Part shown: in pieces, positions 32,559 through 41,104 of the stretch
How the letters are laid out: each line of letters begins with the position of its first letter
Position numbering within the stretch: position 1 is the stretch's first letter
Assembly (NCBI GenBank): GCA_945882095.1
Contig: CAMCWF010000019.1
Location: 1-43,536 of the forward strand
DNA length: 43,536 nucleotides
Direction of reading: 5' to 3'
DNA from: Chryseobacterium gleum
GTDB lineage: Bacteria; Bacteroidota; Bacteroidia; Flavobacteriales_D; Crocinitomicaceae
Position numbers and translations under genes: made by a program
The notes under the pieces: model-generated
The model's database searches: none
What the model was told of the DNA's origin: nothing
The model's input: the letters and a program-made list of their open reading frames with translations, nothing else

Positions 32559-33817
32559 AGGTAGAACTCATTTCAATTGGCGATGAATTGCTCATTGGTC
32601 AGACCATTAATACCAATGCCGCGTGGCTGGGGAAAGAAATTTCAAAAATTGGGGGAAGCGTTGTAAAGGTTACCACCATTTCAGACGATGCCGATGCCAT
32701 TGTGAAAGCCATATCGGAACTTGACTGTGATTTATGCATAGTTACAGGCGGACTTGGCCCAACGAACGACGACCTTACCAAGCACATTCTCGCAAAATAT
32801 TTTGACCGTAAGCTCACGCTTCATGAACCTACATTACAGCACATCGAGGAATTTTTCAAACGCAGAAACCGTCCCATGTTGCAAGTAAACATTGACCAAG
32901 CCATGCTTCCTGAAGGGTGTGAAATTCTTTTCAACCGAATGGGCACCGCAGCAGGCATGTGGTTCCACGAAAAGGACAAATCACTCATCAGCTTACCCGG
33001 CGTTCCTTTTGAAATGAAAGGGATTTTCACAGAAGAGATTCTGCCTAAAATCAGGGAAAGGTTTTCATTGAATAGCCTCTACCATAGAACGGTTTTAACC
33101 CACGGAATGGGAGAAAGTTTCTTAGCAGAAAAAATCAAAGATTGGGAGCAAAAACTGCACGATGACAAATTGTCCTTGGCGTATTTGCCTTCTCCAGGAA
33201 TTGTGAAATTGAGAATTACATCCCATCGAGGGAATGCAGAAAAGGAAAAAATCAATGGGTACATTAAGGAATTGATTGACATCATTCCCACGCTTGTGTT
33301 CGGATTTGAGGAAGAAACCATGGGGGTAGCCTTGGGTAACCTTCTTAAAGACCACAAGCGAACCATTGGCAGCGTGGAAAGCTGCACGGCAGGAAACATC
33401 GCCTCTGCGCTGGTTGACGTTGCGGGTTCCTCGAAGTATTTCAGCGGAAGTTTATTGACGTACCAAACAGAGATGAAAACCCGTTTACTGGGAATTTCAC
33501 AAGCATTTATACAAACGCATGATGTAGTAAGTGAAGAAGTTGCCATCGAGATGGCCATGCGAGGAAAAGAAAAACTCAAGGTTGATTATTGCATCGGAAC
33601 AACAGGAATCATGGGGCCTAACGCAGGGGATTCTCAATATCCTGTAGGGACTGTTTGGGTAGCCATTGCCACCCCGAAAAAAGTGTTTGCACAGAAATTT
33701 AACTTTGGAGACAATCGCTCTCGCAACATAGAAATGACTACATTAGCATCCTTAAATTTAGTTCGATTGACACTATTGGAAGAATTCCCAGATGATCATA
33801 TAAAAATTCTTAATTGA
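32555..33817 (+). CDS. cinA: CinA-family protein: COG1058 domain plus NMN deamidase domain
   Basis: This 420-residue protein combines an N-terminal MoaB/MogA-like domain (about 1-170, I-G-D-E-L-L-I-G-Q-T-I-N-T-N-A start and T-G-G-L-G-P-T-N-D-D) with a C-terminal PncC-like domain (about 262-415, S-V-E-S-C-T-A-G-N-I-A-S-A-L). The family acts on ADP-ribose-type compounds and deamidates nicotinamide mononucleotide for NAD recycling. In some species it is linked to competence. It is the last gene of the lpxD operon and overlaps rlmD by four bases. Both domains look intact, and the length is typical. Confidence 0.94.
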   Translation: MKVELISIGDELLIGQTINTNAAWLGKEISKIGGSVVKVTTISDDADAIVKAISELDCDLCIVTGGLGPTNDDLTKHILAKYFDRKLTLHEPTLQHIEEFFKRRNRPMLQVNIDQAMLPEGCEILFNRMGTAAGMWFHEKDKSLISLPGVPFEMKGIFTEEILPKIRERFSLNSLYHRTVLTHGMGESFLAEKIKDWEQKLHDDKLSLAYLPSPGIVKLRITSHRGNAEKEKINGYIKELIDIIPTLVFGFEEETMGVALGNLLKDHKRTIGSVESCTAGNIASALVDVAGSSKYFSGSLLTYQTEMKTRLLGISQAFIQTHDVVSEEVAIEMAMRGKEKLKVDYCIGTTGIMGPNAGDSQYPVGTVWVAIATPKKVFAQKFNFGDNRSRNIEMTTLASLNLVRLTLLEEFPDDHIKILN

Positions 33818-33819
33818 AT

Positions 33820-33850
33820 TTGTTTTTAATCGAAAATTGTAGTTACTTTG
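33820..33850 (+). promoter_or_regulatory. Probable promoter of rpmB-rpmG-DUF4295
   Basis: TTG (33820-33822) is followed after 20 bases by TTACTTTG (33843-33850), one mismatch from TAnnTTTG. Transcription would start near 33855-33857, about 28 bases before the rpmB ATG. Confidence 0.55.
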
Positions 33851-33883
33851 CGCTCGCTTTAATCAAAAAAAGTAATTTTACCC

Positions 33884-34120
33884 ATGTCTCGAATTTGTCA
33901 ACTTACAGGAAAATCGGTGATGGTAGGAAACAACGTTTCTCACTCAAATCGAAAAACAAAAAGAAGGTTCTACCCTAATTTGGTAACCAAAAAATTCTTC
34001 ATTCCAGAAGATGGCTCTTACATCACATTGAAAGTTTCAACTTCAGCGTTGAGAACTGTGAATAAGAAAGGCATTACGGCATGCTTGAAAGAAGCGAGAA
34101 CGAAAGGGTTTTTAAAATAA
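33884..34120 (+). CDS. rpmB: 50S ribosomal protein L28
   Basis: L28 is a small protein of the large ribosomal subunit. The 78-residue sequence has the conserved C-Q-L-T-G-K, G-N-N-V-S-H-S-N-R-K-T-K-R-R-F and P-N-L features and the length expected. It opens an operon with rpmG and a DUF4295 gene, the normal Bacteroidota arrangement. The upstream region is A-rich and without a Shine-Dalgarno sequence. Confidence 0.97.
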   Translation: MSRICQLTGKSVMVGNNVSHSNRKTKRRFYPNLVTKKFFIPEDGSYITLKVSTSALRTVNKKGITACLKEARTKGFLK

Positions 34121-34150
34121 TCCTGTTGAGAAACAGAGAAACATTAGGAA

Positions 34151-34339
34151 ATGGCTAAGAAAAGTAAAGGAAACAGAATTCAGGTGATTTTACAGTGTAC
34201 CGAGCACAAAGAATCTGGGATGCCAGGAATGTCTAGGTATATTACAACAAAAAACCGTAAAAACACACCAGACCGATTGGAGATTAGAAAATTCAATCCC
34301 GTTTTGAAAAAGTATACACTTCACAAAGAAATTAAATAG
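34151..34339 (+). CDS. rpmG: 50S ribosomal protein L33
   Basis: L33 binds near the E site of the 50S subunit. The 62-residue protein has the family features [26 protein letters not shown] and K-K-Y-x-x-H-K-E-I-K. Only one Cys remains, so this is the zinc-free (C-minus) form. It lies 30 bases after rpmB and six before the DUF4295 gene. Confidence 0.97.
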   Translation: MAKKSKGNRIQVILQCTEHKESGMPGMSRYITTKNRKNTPDRLEIRKFNPVLKKYTLHKEIK

Positions 34340-34345
34340 TAACCC

Positions 34346-34501
34346 ATGGCTAAGAAAGTAGTTGCATCCTTGCAAAAAGGGGGCGGTAAAGAGCATACCA
34401 AAGTAATTAAAATGGTTAAAACCACTAAAAACAATACCTATTCTTACAAAGAAGAGATTGTACTAAACGATAAAGTTAAAGAGTGGTTTTCTAAAAGCTA
34501 A
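34346..34501 (+). CDS. DUF4295 family small protein
   Basis: A 51-residue basic protein (MAKKVVASLQKGGGKEH...) encoded directly after rpmG. The start MAKK-V-x-S-L-Q, the central K-M-V-K and the C-terminal V-K-E-W-F-S-K match DUF4295, a Bacteroidota-specific family found beside rpmB and rpmG. A ribosome-associated role is likely from context but I know of no biochemical proof. The gene ends just before an intrinsic terminator. Confidence 0.88.
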   Translation: MAKKVVASLQKGGGKEHTKVIKMVKTTKNNTYSYKEEIVLNDKVKEWFSKS

Positions 34502-34522
34502 TTTTCAATTATAAACACATTG

Positions 34523-34546
34523 TCCCGGTTTACCGGGATTTTTTTT
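34523..34546 (+). terminator. Intrinsic terminator after the rpmB operon
   Basis: A six-bp stem (TCCCGG / CCGGGA) with a TTTA loop is followed by eight Ts. It sits 21 bases after the DUF4295 stop and 10 bases before the ftsY ATG, so ftsY either depends on read-through or has a promoter I cannot identify. Confidence 0.8.
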
Positions 34547-34556
34547 GCCCAAAATT

Positions 34557-35519
34557 ATGCGGATTTTTAATTTTTTTACCAAAGGAAAAAAAGATGATTT
34601 GGACAAAGGTTTGGAAAAATCAAAACAATCTTTACTTTCCAAGTTAACCCGTGTTCTAGTTGGGAAATCGCATGTAGATGAAGACGTTTTAGATGAACTC
34701 GAAGAAATACTGATTTCCTCTGACGTAGGCGTTGCAACCACCTTGAAGATTATTGAAAAAATTCAAGCGCGTGTCTCGAAAGATAAAGTACTCAACACCG
34801 CTGAACTTAACCGAATTTTAAAGGAAGAAATCACTTCCCTCCTCTCCGACAGTACGCTTTCCATCGAGACAAACACAGCACTTCATCCCAATGAACCCTA
34901 TGTAATTATGGTCGTTGGTGTTAACGGCGTAGGAAAAACCACAACCATCGGAAAATTGGCACATCAGTTCAAAAGCAATGGACTCAAGGTCGTTTTAGGA
35001 GCTGCGGATACGTTTCGAGCTGCGGCAGTCGACCAACTCATCATTTGGTCAGAACGCGTAGGGGTTGACATTGTGCAACAAGGAATGAATGCAGATCCAG
35101 CCAGCGTGGCCTTTGACACCCTTCAATCTGCAAAAGCCAGTGGGGCTGACGTCGTAATCATTGATACGGCTGGACGCTTGCACAACAAAGTAAATTTGAT
35201 GAATGAACTTACGAAGATAAAGCGCGTGATGACAAAGGTGTTCCCAAATGCACCCCATGAAATTCTGCTCGTTTTGGATGGTTCAACAGGACAAAATGCC
35301 TACGAACAAGCCAAGCAGTTTTCTCAAGCCACCGAAATCAATGCCTTGGCAATCACGAAGTTGGATGGTACAGCCAAAGGAGGTGTAGTGATTGGTATTT
35401 CAGACCAAATGCAAATCCCAGTTAAATACATTGGCGTGGGAGAAAAAATGGAGGACCTTCAGCTATTTGATAAGCATGCCTTCGTGGACGCATTGTTCGG
35501 TACTTCGTTGAATTCATAA
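34557..35519 (+). CDS. ftsY: Signal recognition particle receptor FtsY
   Basis: FtsY is the GTPase receptor that brings ribosome-SRP complexes to the inner membrane. The 320-residue protein has the NG core with little of the acidic A domain. The N domain spans about 20-95. The G domain has G-V-N-G-V-G-K-T-T-T (about 120), D-T-F-R-A-A-A-V-D-Q-L, D-T-A-G-R-L (about 202) and T-K-L-D-G-T-A-K-G-G (about 267). I use the ATG at 34557 (MRIFNFFTKGKKDD) over the TTG at 34545, which lies in the terminator T-run. The F-N-F-F-T-K start may be the membrane-binding helix. Confidence 0.96.
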   Translation: MRIFNFFTKGKKDDLDKGLEKSKQSLLSKLTRVLVGKSHVDEDVLDELEEILISSDVGVATTLKIIEKIQARVSKDKVLNTAELNRILKEEITSLLSDSTLSIETNTALHPNEPYVIMVVGVNGVGKTTTIGKLAHQFKSNGLKVVLGAADTFRAAAVDQLIIWSERVGVDIVQQGMNADPASVAFDTLQSAKASGADVVIIDTAGRLHNKVNLMNELTKIKRVMTKVFPNAPHEILLVLDGSTGQNAYEQAKQFSQATEINALAITKLDGTAKGGVVIGISDQMQIPVKYIGVGEKMEDLQLFDKHAFVDALFGTSLNS

Positions 35520-35538
35520 CGATTTTCTGTTAATCTTT
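35508..35538 (+). promoter_or_regulatory. Possible promoter of the second TonB receptor gene
   Basis: TTG (35508-35510) is followed after 20 bases by TAATCTTT (35531-35538) with C instead of the final G. The leader would be about 37 bases. A TTTCCC/GGGAAA inverted repeat (35536-35573) with a T-run follows and could act as a weak ftsY terminator. Confidence 0.4.
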
Positions 35539-35580
35539 CCCATAGTTTCTCTCCTTTCATTATCTTCGGGAAAATTTTTT

Positions 35581-37917
35581 ATGAAGTCCTTACTCCTTAT
35601 TCTTCTCGTTTTTTGTTGCAGCTTGATCTTCGGACAAGACTACGTTGTCAGAGGTTATGTTTCAAATGCAAAGAATGGTGAGCCCTTGAGCGGTGAAAAA
35701 GTTACCCTTCTGTCCGCTGACAGTGCGTTGGTAGCTGGGGCAATGACCGATCAAAATGGCTTGTTTTCAATACCCAAGTTGAAAAAAGCAAACTACATCC
35801 TTAAGCTTAGCATTCCGGGGTACAAAAAAACATACGTTTCTGTTTTGTTTGAAACCGACAAAAAAATCATTGACATTCCCGTTCAATTGTCCCCAACGGA
35901 TTTAACCTTTGAGGACGTAGTGGTTACCGCGGAATCAAAAACTAAAAAAACAAAGCCTGATGTGGGCACCATAAAGTTCGACAAAGGTGCCGTAGAACGC
36001 ATCCCAGTCTATGGTGCTGAAAGCGATGTTTTAGGCGCAGTTTCTGTAACCCCAGGGGTTACTGTGACCGGAGACCAAGGCGGACAGTTTTATGTGCGTG
36101 GGGGGACCCCAATTCAAAACAAAACCTTGTTGGACGGAATGACCATTTACAATCCCTTTCACTCCATTGGATTTTATTCCATTTTTGAAACGGAGCTTGT
36201 AAAATCTGTTGACATCTACACGGGTGGTTTTGAATCTAAATACGGCGGTCGAGTTTCTTCCATAATGGACATTTCGTACCGAGACGGTGACCGTGGGGAA
36301 TTCGGCGGGAAGGTTTCTCTATCTCCATTTCTTGCAAAATTGGTGTTGGAAGGCCCTCTTAGTAAGTCAAAAAATGGAAAAATATCTCCCGGATCTTATG
36401 TCTTTTCTGCAAAACACAGCTTGTTGGATTACACATCTAAATCTTTATACCCCAAAGTCAACAATGGCGATGGACTTCCATTTAATTTCACAGATTTATA
36501 TGGGAAAATGAGCTTTACGAGTGAGGGAGGTTCGAAGGTAAGTTTCTTTGGTTTTCACAACCGAGACTCCGTGAATTACAACATTGCAGACTTAAATTGG
36601 GAAGCATCGGGCGGGGGAATGAATTTTTTAATGGTTCCCTCGAGTTCCCCAGTGATTGTTCGCGGACATGTGAATGGATCTAATTTCAAAACAACCTTCG
36701 CGGAGGACTTAAACCAACCAAGGTTTTCAAAAATCGGTGGATTTGATTTGGGATTTGACTTCTCATACTTCATGAAAAATGAAAGTGAAATGAACTATGG
36801 ATTTAATTTTTGTGGATTTAACACCGTCTTTCAAACCTACAACGAGGTGCAAAGAAAAATTGAAGCGAGTAACTTCTCCACCGAAATTGGCGCTTATTAT
36901 AACTATCGAAAAGTAACGAAAAACGAAAGATGGGTCATCCAAGCCGGACTACGTGTCCAAGCCTATGCATCGCTGAGTACCATTTCACCTGAGCCGAGAC
37001 TGGGACTAAAATACAACGCTACTGACAAATTGCGCATCAAATTTTCCGGGGGAAGGTATTCCCAAAACTTCACCTCCGCATCAAGTGACAAGGATATTGT
37101 CAACCTGTTCAATGGTTTATTGTCTGCGCCTGTAAACGTTCAAGAGAACTTCATCAACGAATATGGAAACAGCAAAAGCATTCAAAATGGACTGCAATAC
37201 GCTTGGCATGCCATCCTGGGAATGGAGTTCGATGTACAGAAAAACAGTTCCTTGAACATTGAAGGATACTACAAGTACTTCAGTCAACTGAGTAACATCA
37301 ACCAGAATAAACTTTACGAAGATGTTGCACAATTCGAATTGGTTGACGATGTCTTTAAAAAGGATTTCATCATCGAATCTGGCAAAACCGTAGGGGTAGA
37401 TTTTCTTTACAAGTACAACAACAAAAGGTTGTTTTTATGGGGGGTCTACTCGTTGAGTTATTCAACACGTTGGGATGGTTTCAGTAGCTACTTCCCTGTA
37501 TTTGATAGAAGACACAATGTAAACCTTGTAGGCTCATACCAATTTGGCGCAAAGAAAGACCTAGAACTTAGCATCCGTTGGAACCTAGGGTCAGGATTAC
37601 CTTTCACCCCAACGGCAGGATTCTACCAAGGAGAAACGTTTTCAAATGGGGTAACCACCGATTACGTGACCAACAACCCATCCACCATTACCACGCTTTT
37701 AGGCACCTTTAACAGTGAGCGCTTGCCATACTATCACAGGTTGGACATCACGGTGAAAAAACAGTTTAAGTTTAAAAACAAAACCACGATGGAAATCACA
37801 GGAAACATAACGAATGTGTACAACCGAAGCAACATCTTTTACATCAATCGAATTACCTCAAAAACCATCTACCAATTCCCTGTTTTACCCAGTCTAGGAA
37901 TCAGTTACAAATTTTAG
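35581..37917 (+). CDS. TonB-dependent receptor with carboxypeptidase-like N-terminal domain
   Basis: This 778-residue outer-membrane receptor has a signal peptide (MKSLLLILLVFCCSLIFGQ), a carboxypeptidase-regulatory-like domain (about 22-108, V-R-G-Y-V-S-N-A-K-N-G-E-P-L), a plug (about 115-240, with V-R-G-G-T-P-I-Q-N-K-T-L-L-D-G and Y-G-G-R-V-S-S) and a barrel that ends in a standard outer-membrane signal, Y-K-F. It differs from the receptor at 2456-4852 and has no T9SS or SusD partner. The DUF1015 gene starts directly after its stop codon, suggesting cotranscription. The ligand is unknown. Confidence 0.9.
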   Translation: MKSLLLILLVFCCSLIFGQDYVVRGYVSNAKNGEPLSGEKVTLLSADSALVAGAMTDQNGLFSIPKLKKANYILKLSIPGYKKTYVSVLFETDKKIIDIPVQLSPTDLTFEDVVVTAESKTKKTKPDVGTIKFDKGAVERIPVYGAESDVLGAVSVTPGVTVTGDQGGQFYVRGGTPIQNKTLLDGMTIYNPFHSIGFYSIFETELVKSVDIYTGGFESKYGGRVSSIMDISYRDGDRGEFGGKVSLSPFLAKLVLEGPLSKSKNGKISPGSYVFSAKHSLLDYTSKSLYPKVNNGDGLPFNFTDLYGKMSFTSEGGSKVSFFGFHNRDSVNYNIADLNWEASGGGMNFLMVPSSSPVIVRGHVNGSNFKTTFAEDLNQPRFSKIGGFDLGFDFSYFMKNESEMNYGFNFCGFNTVFQTYNEVQRKIEASNFSTEIGAYYNYRKVTKNERWVIQAGLRVQAYASLSTISPEPRLGLKYNATDKLRIKFSGGRYSQNFTSASSDKDIVNLFNGLLSAPVNVQENFINEYGNSKSIQNGLQYAWHAILGMEFDVQKNSSLNIEGYYKYFSQLSNINQNKLYEDVAQFELVDDVFKKDFIIESGKTVGVDFLYKYNNKRLFLWGVYSLSYSTRWDGFSSYFPVFDRRHNVNLVGSYQFGAKKDLELSIRWNLGSGLPFTPTAGFYQGETFSNGVTTDYVTNNPSTITTLLGTFNSERLPYYHRLDITVKKQFKFKNKTTMEITGNITNVYNRSNIFYINRITSKTIYQFPVLPSLGISYKF

Positions 37918-39156
37918 ATGACAAAAATTCATCCATTTAGGGCAATTAGACCGGTTCGTGACAAGGTGCATTTGGTGGCAACGCGTCCATATTATTCCTA
38001 TAAAAAAAATGTACTCACCGCCAAGATTCAAGACAATCCCTTTACGCTGTTGCACATTATCAATCCCGAAATAGGTAAAACAAAAAGCACCCTTCGCAAC
38101 AGCAATGAGCGTTTCAAATTGGTTGCAAAACGATACAAAGAATTTTTGGAGAAGGAAACCCTCATCCAAGAATCACTGCCCAAACTATACGTGTATCGCC
38201 AAACCACTCCTAAGCATACTTTTTCAGGAATCATAGCCGGCGCAGATGTTCAAGAATACCTGGATGACAAAATAAAAAAACACGAGGAAACCCTTACCGA
38301 TAGGGAAAATATGTTTACCCAATACCTCGATGTGGTGGGCTACAATGCTGAACCTGTTTTGATTGCCTACCAAGACAACACAGCCATTGACGACCTGTTA
38401 AACGAAACTTTCTTTTCAAATCGACCAGAGTATGAATTCTCAACAACCGATTTAATAAAACACGAGTTGTGGATTGTTCCTAACCAACTACAACAACCTT
38501 TTATCGATGCGTTTGAAAACCTTCATGCGGTATACATTGCAGATGGACATCACCGAAGCGCATCCTCTGTTTCCCTTTACAAAAAAAGAACCTCCACCCA
38601 CCAACCCTTAGGTTCCAGCGCATCTTTCCTCGCATATTTTGTTAACGAAAGTGCACTAAACATTATGGAGTTTCAGCGCTTGGTCAGAAACCAAAAGGAT
38701 TTTGACCTAGAAAAATTTCTCTACAGCCTTGGTAAACTCGGCACGATAACACCCCTTCCTTCCTCAAGAAAACCGCTTAAAAACCACGAAATCACTTTTT
38801 ATGCAAGTAAAAGATGGTTTTCCTTCGAATGGAATGCCCTTGAAATCGATACGGATCATCCTACCTTATCGCTCGACGCTGAAATGCTTACGGTTAAAGT
38901 CCTTGATTTCTTCAACATTCGCAACCTAAAAACCTCGCAGGATGTCGAATTTTTCCCAGGAAACATCCCATTGTCAACATTGGAAAAAGAAATCGATCAA
39001 AATCACTTCCAAATCGGGTTTTTCCTCTATCCTGTCAACTTTTCTCAGGTACGAAAGGTCGCGGATGCAGGCAAGTTCATGCCACCAAAATCGACTTTTA
39101 TTGAACCGAAATTAAGAAGTGGCCTTACCATTTTAGACATCAATGATCCACAATAA
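37918..39156 (+). CDS. DUF1015 family protein
   Basis: This 412-residue protein has the family hallmark Y-I-A-D-G-H-H-R near residue 205 and the opening P-F-R-A-I-R-P. The function is unsettled. In many Bacteroidota, DUF1015 genes neighbour serA and serC of serine synthesis. Here the partner is instead a PLP-binding YggS protein whose ATG lies 14 bases inside this gene's 3' end. The conserved H-H-R could form part of a hydrolase or phosphatase-like active site (inference). Length is typical. Confidence 0.85.
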   Translation: MTKIHPFRAIRPVRDKVHLVATRPYYSYKKNVLTAKIQDNPFTLLHIINPEIGKTKSTLRNSNERFKLVAKRYKEFLEKETLIQESLPKLYVYRQTTPKHTFSGIIAGADVQEYLDDKIKKHEETLTDRENMFTQYLDVVGYNAEPVLIAYQDNTAIDDLLNETFFSNRPEYEFSTTDLIKHELWIVPNQLQQPFIDAFENLHAVYIADGHHRSASSVSLYKKRTSTHQPLGSSASFLAYFVNESALNIMEFQRLVRNQKDFDLEKFLYSLGKLGTITPLPSSRKPLKNHEITFYASKRWFSFEWNALEIDTDHPTLSLDAEMLTVKVLDFFNIRNLKTSQDVEFFPGNIPLSTLEKEIDQNHFQIGFFLYPVNFSQVRKVADAGKFMPPKSTFIEPKLRSGLTILDINDPQ

Positions 39157-39802
39157 CCTCACAAACATCCGGTCAAAAATGGGCGAAAACGTGACTTTGG
39201 TCGCCGTGTCGAAAACCAAACCCATATACATGTTACAAGAGGCCTATGACGCAGGTCAACGTGTTTTTGGTGAAAACAAAGTGCAAGAAATGGTTGAAAA
39301 ATATGAGCTGATGCCGAAAGACATCAAGTGGCACATGATCGGTCATTTGCAAAGCAATAAAGTGAAATACATAGCACCTTTTGTGGACCTCATCCATGGG
39401 GTTGACAGCTTAAAATTGTTGGAAGAAATCAACAAGCAGGCAAAAAAGAACCACCGAATCATTTCTTGTTTGCTCCAGTTTCACATCGCACAGGAAGAAA
39501 CGAAGTTTGGGTTATCACTCGAGGAAGCAGAATCCCTTTTGTCGGGTGAAGCTTTTTCAGCATTGCAAAACATACAAATCGCTGGCGTGATGGGAATGGC
39601 AACTTTCACAGATGACACCGAACAGGTACGCAAAGAATTTAAATCCCTTAAATCACATTTTGAGGTGTTGAGAAACAAATACTTCCCACAGCAAAACACT
39701 TTCATCGAAATATCCATGGGCATGAGCGACGACTATCCAATTGCAATGGAAGAAGGGAGTACCTTAATTCGTGTAGGAAGTAAAATTTTTGGGAGCAGGT
39801 AG
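39143..39802 (+). CDS. YggS/PLPBP-type pyridoxal phosphate homeostasis protein
   Basis: This 219-residue TIM-barrel protein binds PLP through Lys24 in V-A-V-S-K-T-K-P. Other family features are G-E-N-K-V-Q-E, W-H-M-I-G-H-L-Q-S-N-K, and S-M-G-M-S-D-D-Y near the C-terminus, followed by R-V-G-S-K-I-F-G. Members lack a known catalytic reaction and buffer free PLP. The overlap of 14 bases with DUF1015 suggests coupled translation. pdxH, which makes PLP, lies about 2 kb away on the other strand. Confidence 0.93.
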   Translation: MIHNNLTNIRSKMGENVTLVAVSKTKPIYMLQEAYDAGQRVFGENKVQEMVEKYELMPKDIKWHMIGHLQSNKVKYIAPFVDLIHGVDSLKLLEEINKQAKKNHRIISCLLQFHIAQEETKFGLSLEEAESLLSGEAFSALQNIQIAGVMGMATFTDDTEQVRKEFKSLKSHFEVLRNKYFPQQNTFIEISMGMSDDYPIAMEEGSTLIRVGSKIFGSR

Positions 39803-39811
39803 GCATGGGTA

Positions 39812-39849
39812 TTTCCTACTTAAGCAGCGAACCATGTTACCGTAGGAAA
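39812..39849. terminator. Possible weak bidirectional terminator between YggS and M16 genes
   Basis: An 8-bp inverted repeat (TTTCCTAC / GTAGGAAA) with a 22-base loop lies in the 62-base gap between convergent genes. The loop is long and the T-run short, so termination is only suggested by position. Confidence 0.3.
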
Positions 39850-39864
39850 ATTGAAAAACCGAAA

Positions 39865-41100
39865 TCACTTATTCTCATACACCAGCATACTCAACTTCTC
39901 TGGATGGAGGTATTTTTGACAAACCGCAAAGATTTCTTCGCAAGTAACCGATTCAAACTTTTTATAGATTTCCTCCAATGAATCCAATTTATTAAACACC
40001 AACAAGGTTTTTCCATTCCCCAACGCTTTGGAAGAATTTTGTTCCCAACCGATGCTCAGTTGACTTAAAAATTGGTATTTAGATTTTTTCAATTGCAGTG
40101 GCGTCATGCCTTTATCGTACAAAATCTGTAGCTCCTTCTTGGCCAATTCGATTGATTTGTTAAGGTTTTTAGCATCAGAAGAAAGCAATACACCCCAAAA
40201 ACCGGTGTCTTCATACGAATTGTAATTTGCCTCTACGTGGTAGGCCAATCCATACTTTTCTCGGATGCTCAAATTCAACCTTGAATTCATGGCAGGACCT
40301 CCCAAATAATTAATGATCAAATGCATCGCCGAGCGCTCATCGTCGCGGTAATTTGGAGCATCTGCCCCTAAAATCGCATGGGATTGGTAGTTTGATTCTT
40401 TTTTTCGAATTTCAAATGGGGTGACCGTTACAGGAGGATTTTCCATAAAAAGATTCGCATTTCTGGGCATGTCCTTCAATTTTTCTTCTGCTTTCTCGAT
40501 CAGTTTCGACTTTGAATAATTTCCGACATAGGAGATTACTAAATTTTCAGCGGTAAAAAAGGTGGCTACAAAATCTAAAAGATCCTTTCTGATAAATGCT
40601 TTTACGGTTTTTTTACTGCCTAAAATGTTGTTTCCGAGCGGGTGGTTCGGATAAAAGAGGGCGTCAAATTCATCCATCATCTTATCCACAGGGCTGTCCT
40701 TATAGGAATTGATTTCATCGATGATGACTTCTTTTTCTTTTTCAATTTCTTTTTCAGGAAAGGTCGAATTTTGCGCCAAATCTGCCATTAGATCTAGGGC
40801 ACGCATTGTATACCTGTTGAGGAAGGTTGCATGCAGGCAAATTTCTTCCTTTGCTGTGTAGGCGTTCAGGTCACCCCCAACTTCATCCAAACGCGACAAA
40901 ATATTCAGCGCGCTTCGTTTGGTCGTACCTTTAAAAATACAATGTTCGAGGAAATGAGCCAAGCCCACCTTGTTTGCACCTTCCCAACGGGAACCGGCTT
41001 TAAAAAAAAAGGCGAGGTGTCCCACCCTGCTGTTGGATTTCACATAGCAAAGTCTCGAACCATTGGACAGGGTTATGATTTCGGCATTGTTTTCTTTCAT
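39865..41100 (-). CDS. M16 family zinc metallopeptidase
   Basis: This 411-residue protein belongs to the pitrilysin/mitochondrial processing peptidase family. The inverted zinc motif H-F-L-E-H is at residues 49-53, and the third ligand Glu129 lies exactly 76 residues after the second His in I-I-D-E-I, as in pitrilysin. The second half holds the inactive-domain features, including G-G-P-A-M-N-S-R-L and Y-G-L-A-Y. No signal peptide is visible, so it probably acts in the cytoplasm. It follows pdxH by four bases and is the last gene of that operon. Its substrate is unknown. Confidence 0.92.
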   Translation of the reverse strand: MKENNAEIITLSNGSRLCYVKSNSRVGHLAFFFKAGSRWEGANKVGLAHFLEHCIFKGTTKRSALNILSRLDEVGGDLNAYTAKEEICLHATFLNRYTMRALDLMADLAQNSTFPEKEIEKEKEVIIDEINSYKDSPVDKMMDEFDALFYPNHPLGNNILGSKKTVKAFIRKDLLDFVATFFTAENLVISYVGNYSKSKLIEKAEEKLKDMPRNANLFMENPPVTVTPFEIRKKESNYQSHAILGADAPNYRDDERSAMHLIINYLGGPAMNSRLNLSIREKYGLAYHVEANYNSYEDTGFWGVLLSSDAKNLNKSIELAKKELQILYDKGMTPLQLKKSKYQFLSQLSIGWEQNSSKALGNGKTLLVFNKLDSLEEIYKKFESVTCEEIFAVCQKYLHPEKLSMLVYENK

Positions 41101-41104
41101 GTTC

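Noticed and set aside
33079..33579. Minus-strand open frame of 166 codons
   Set aside because: It is antisense to cinA and shows no recognisable domain or start context.
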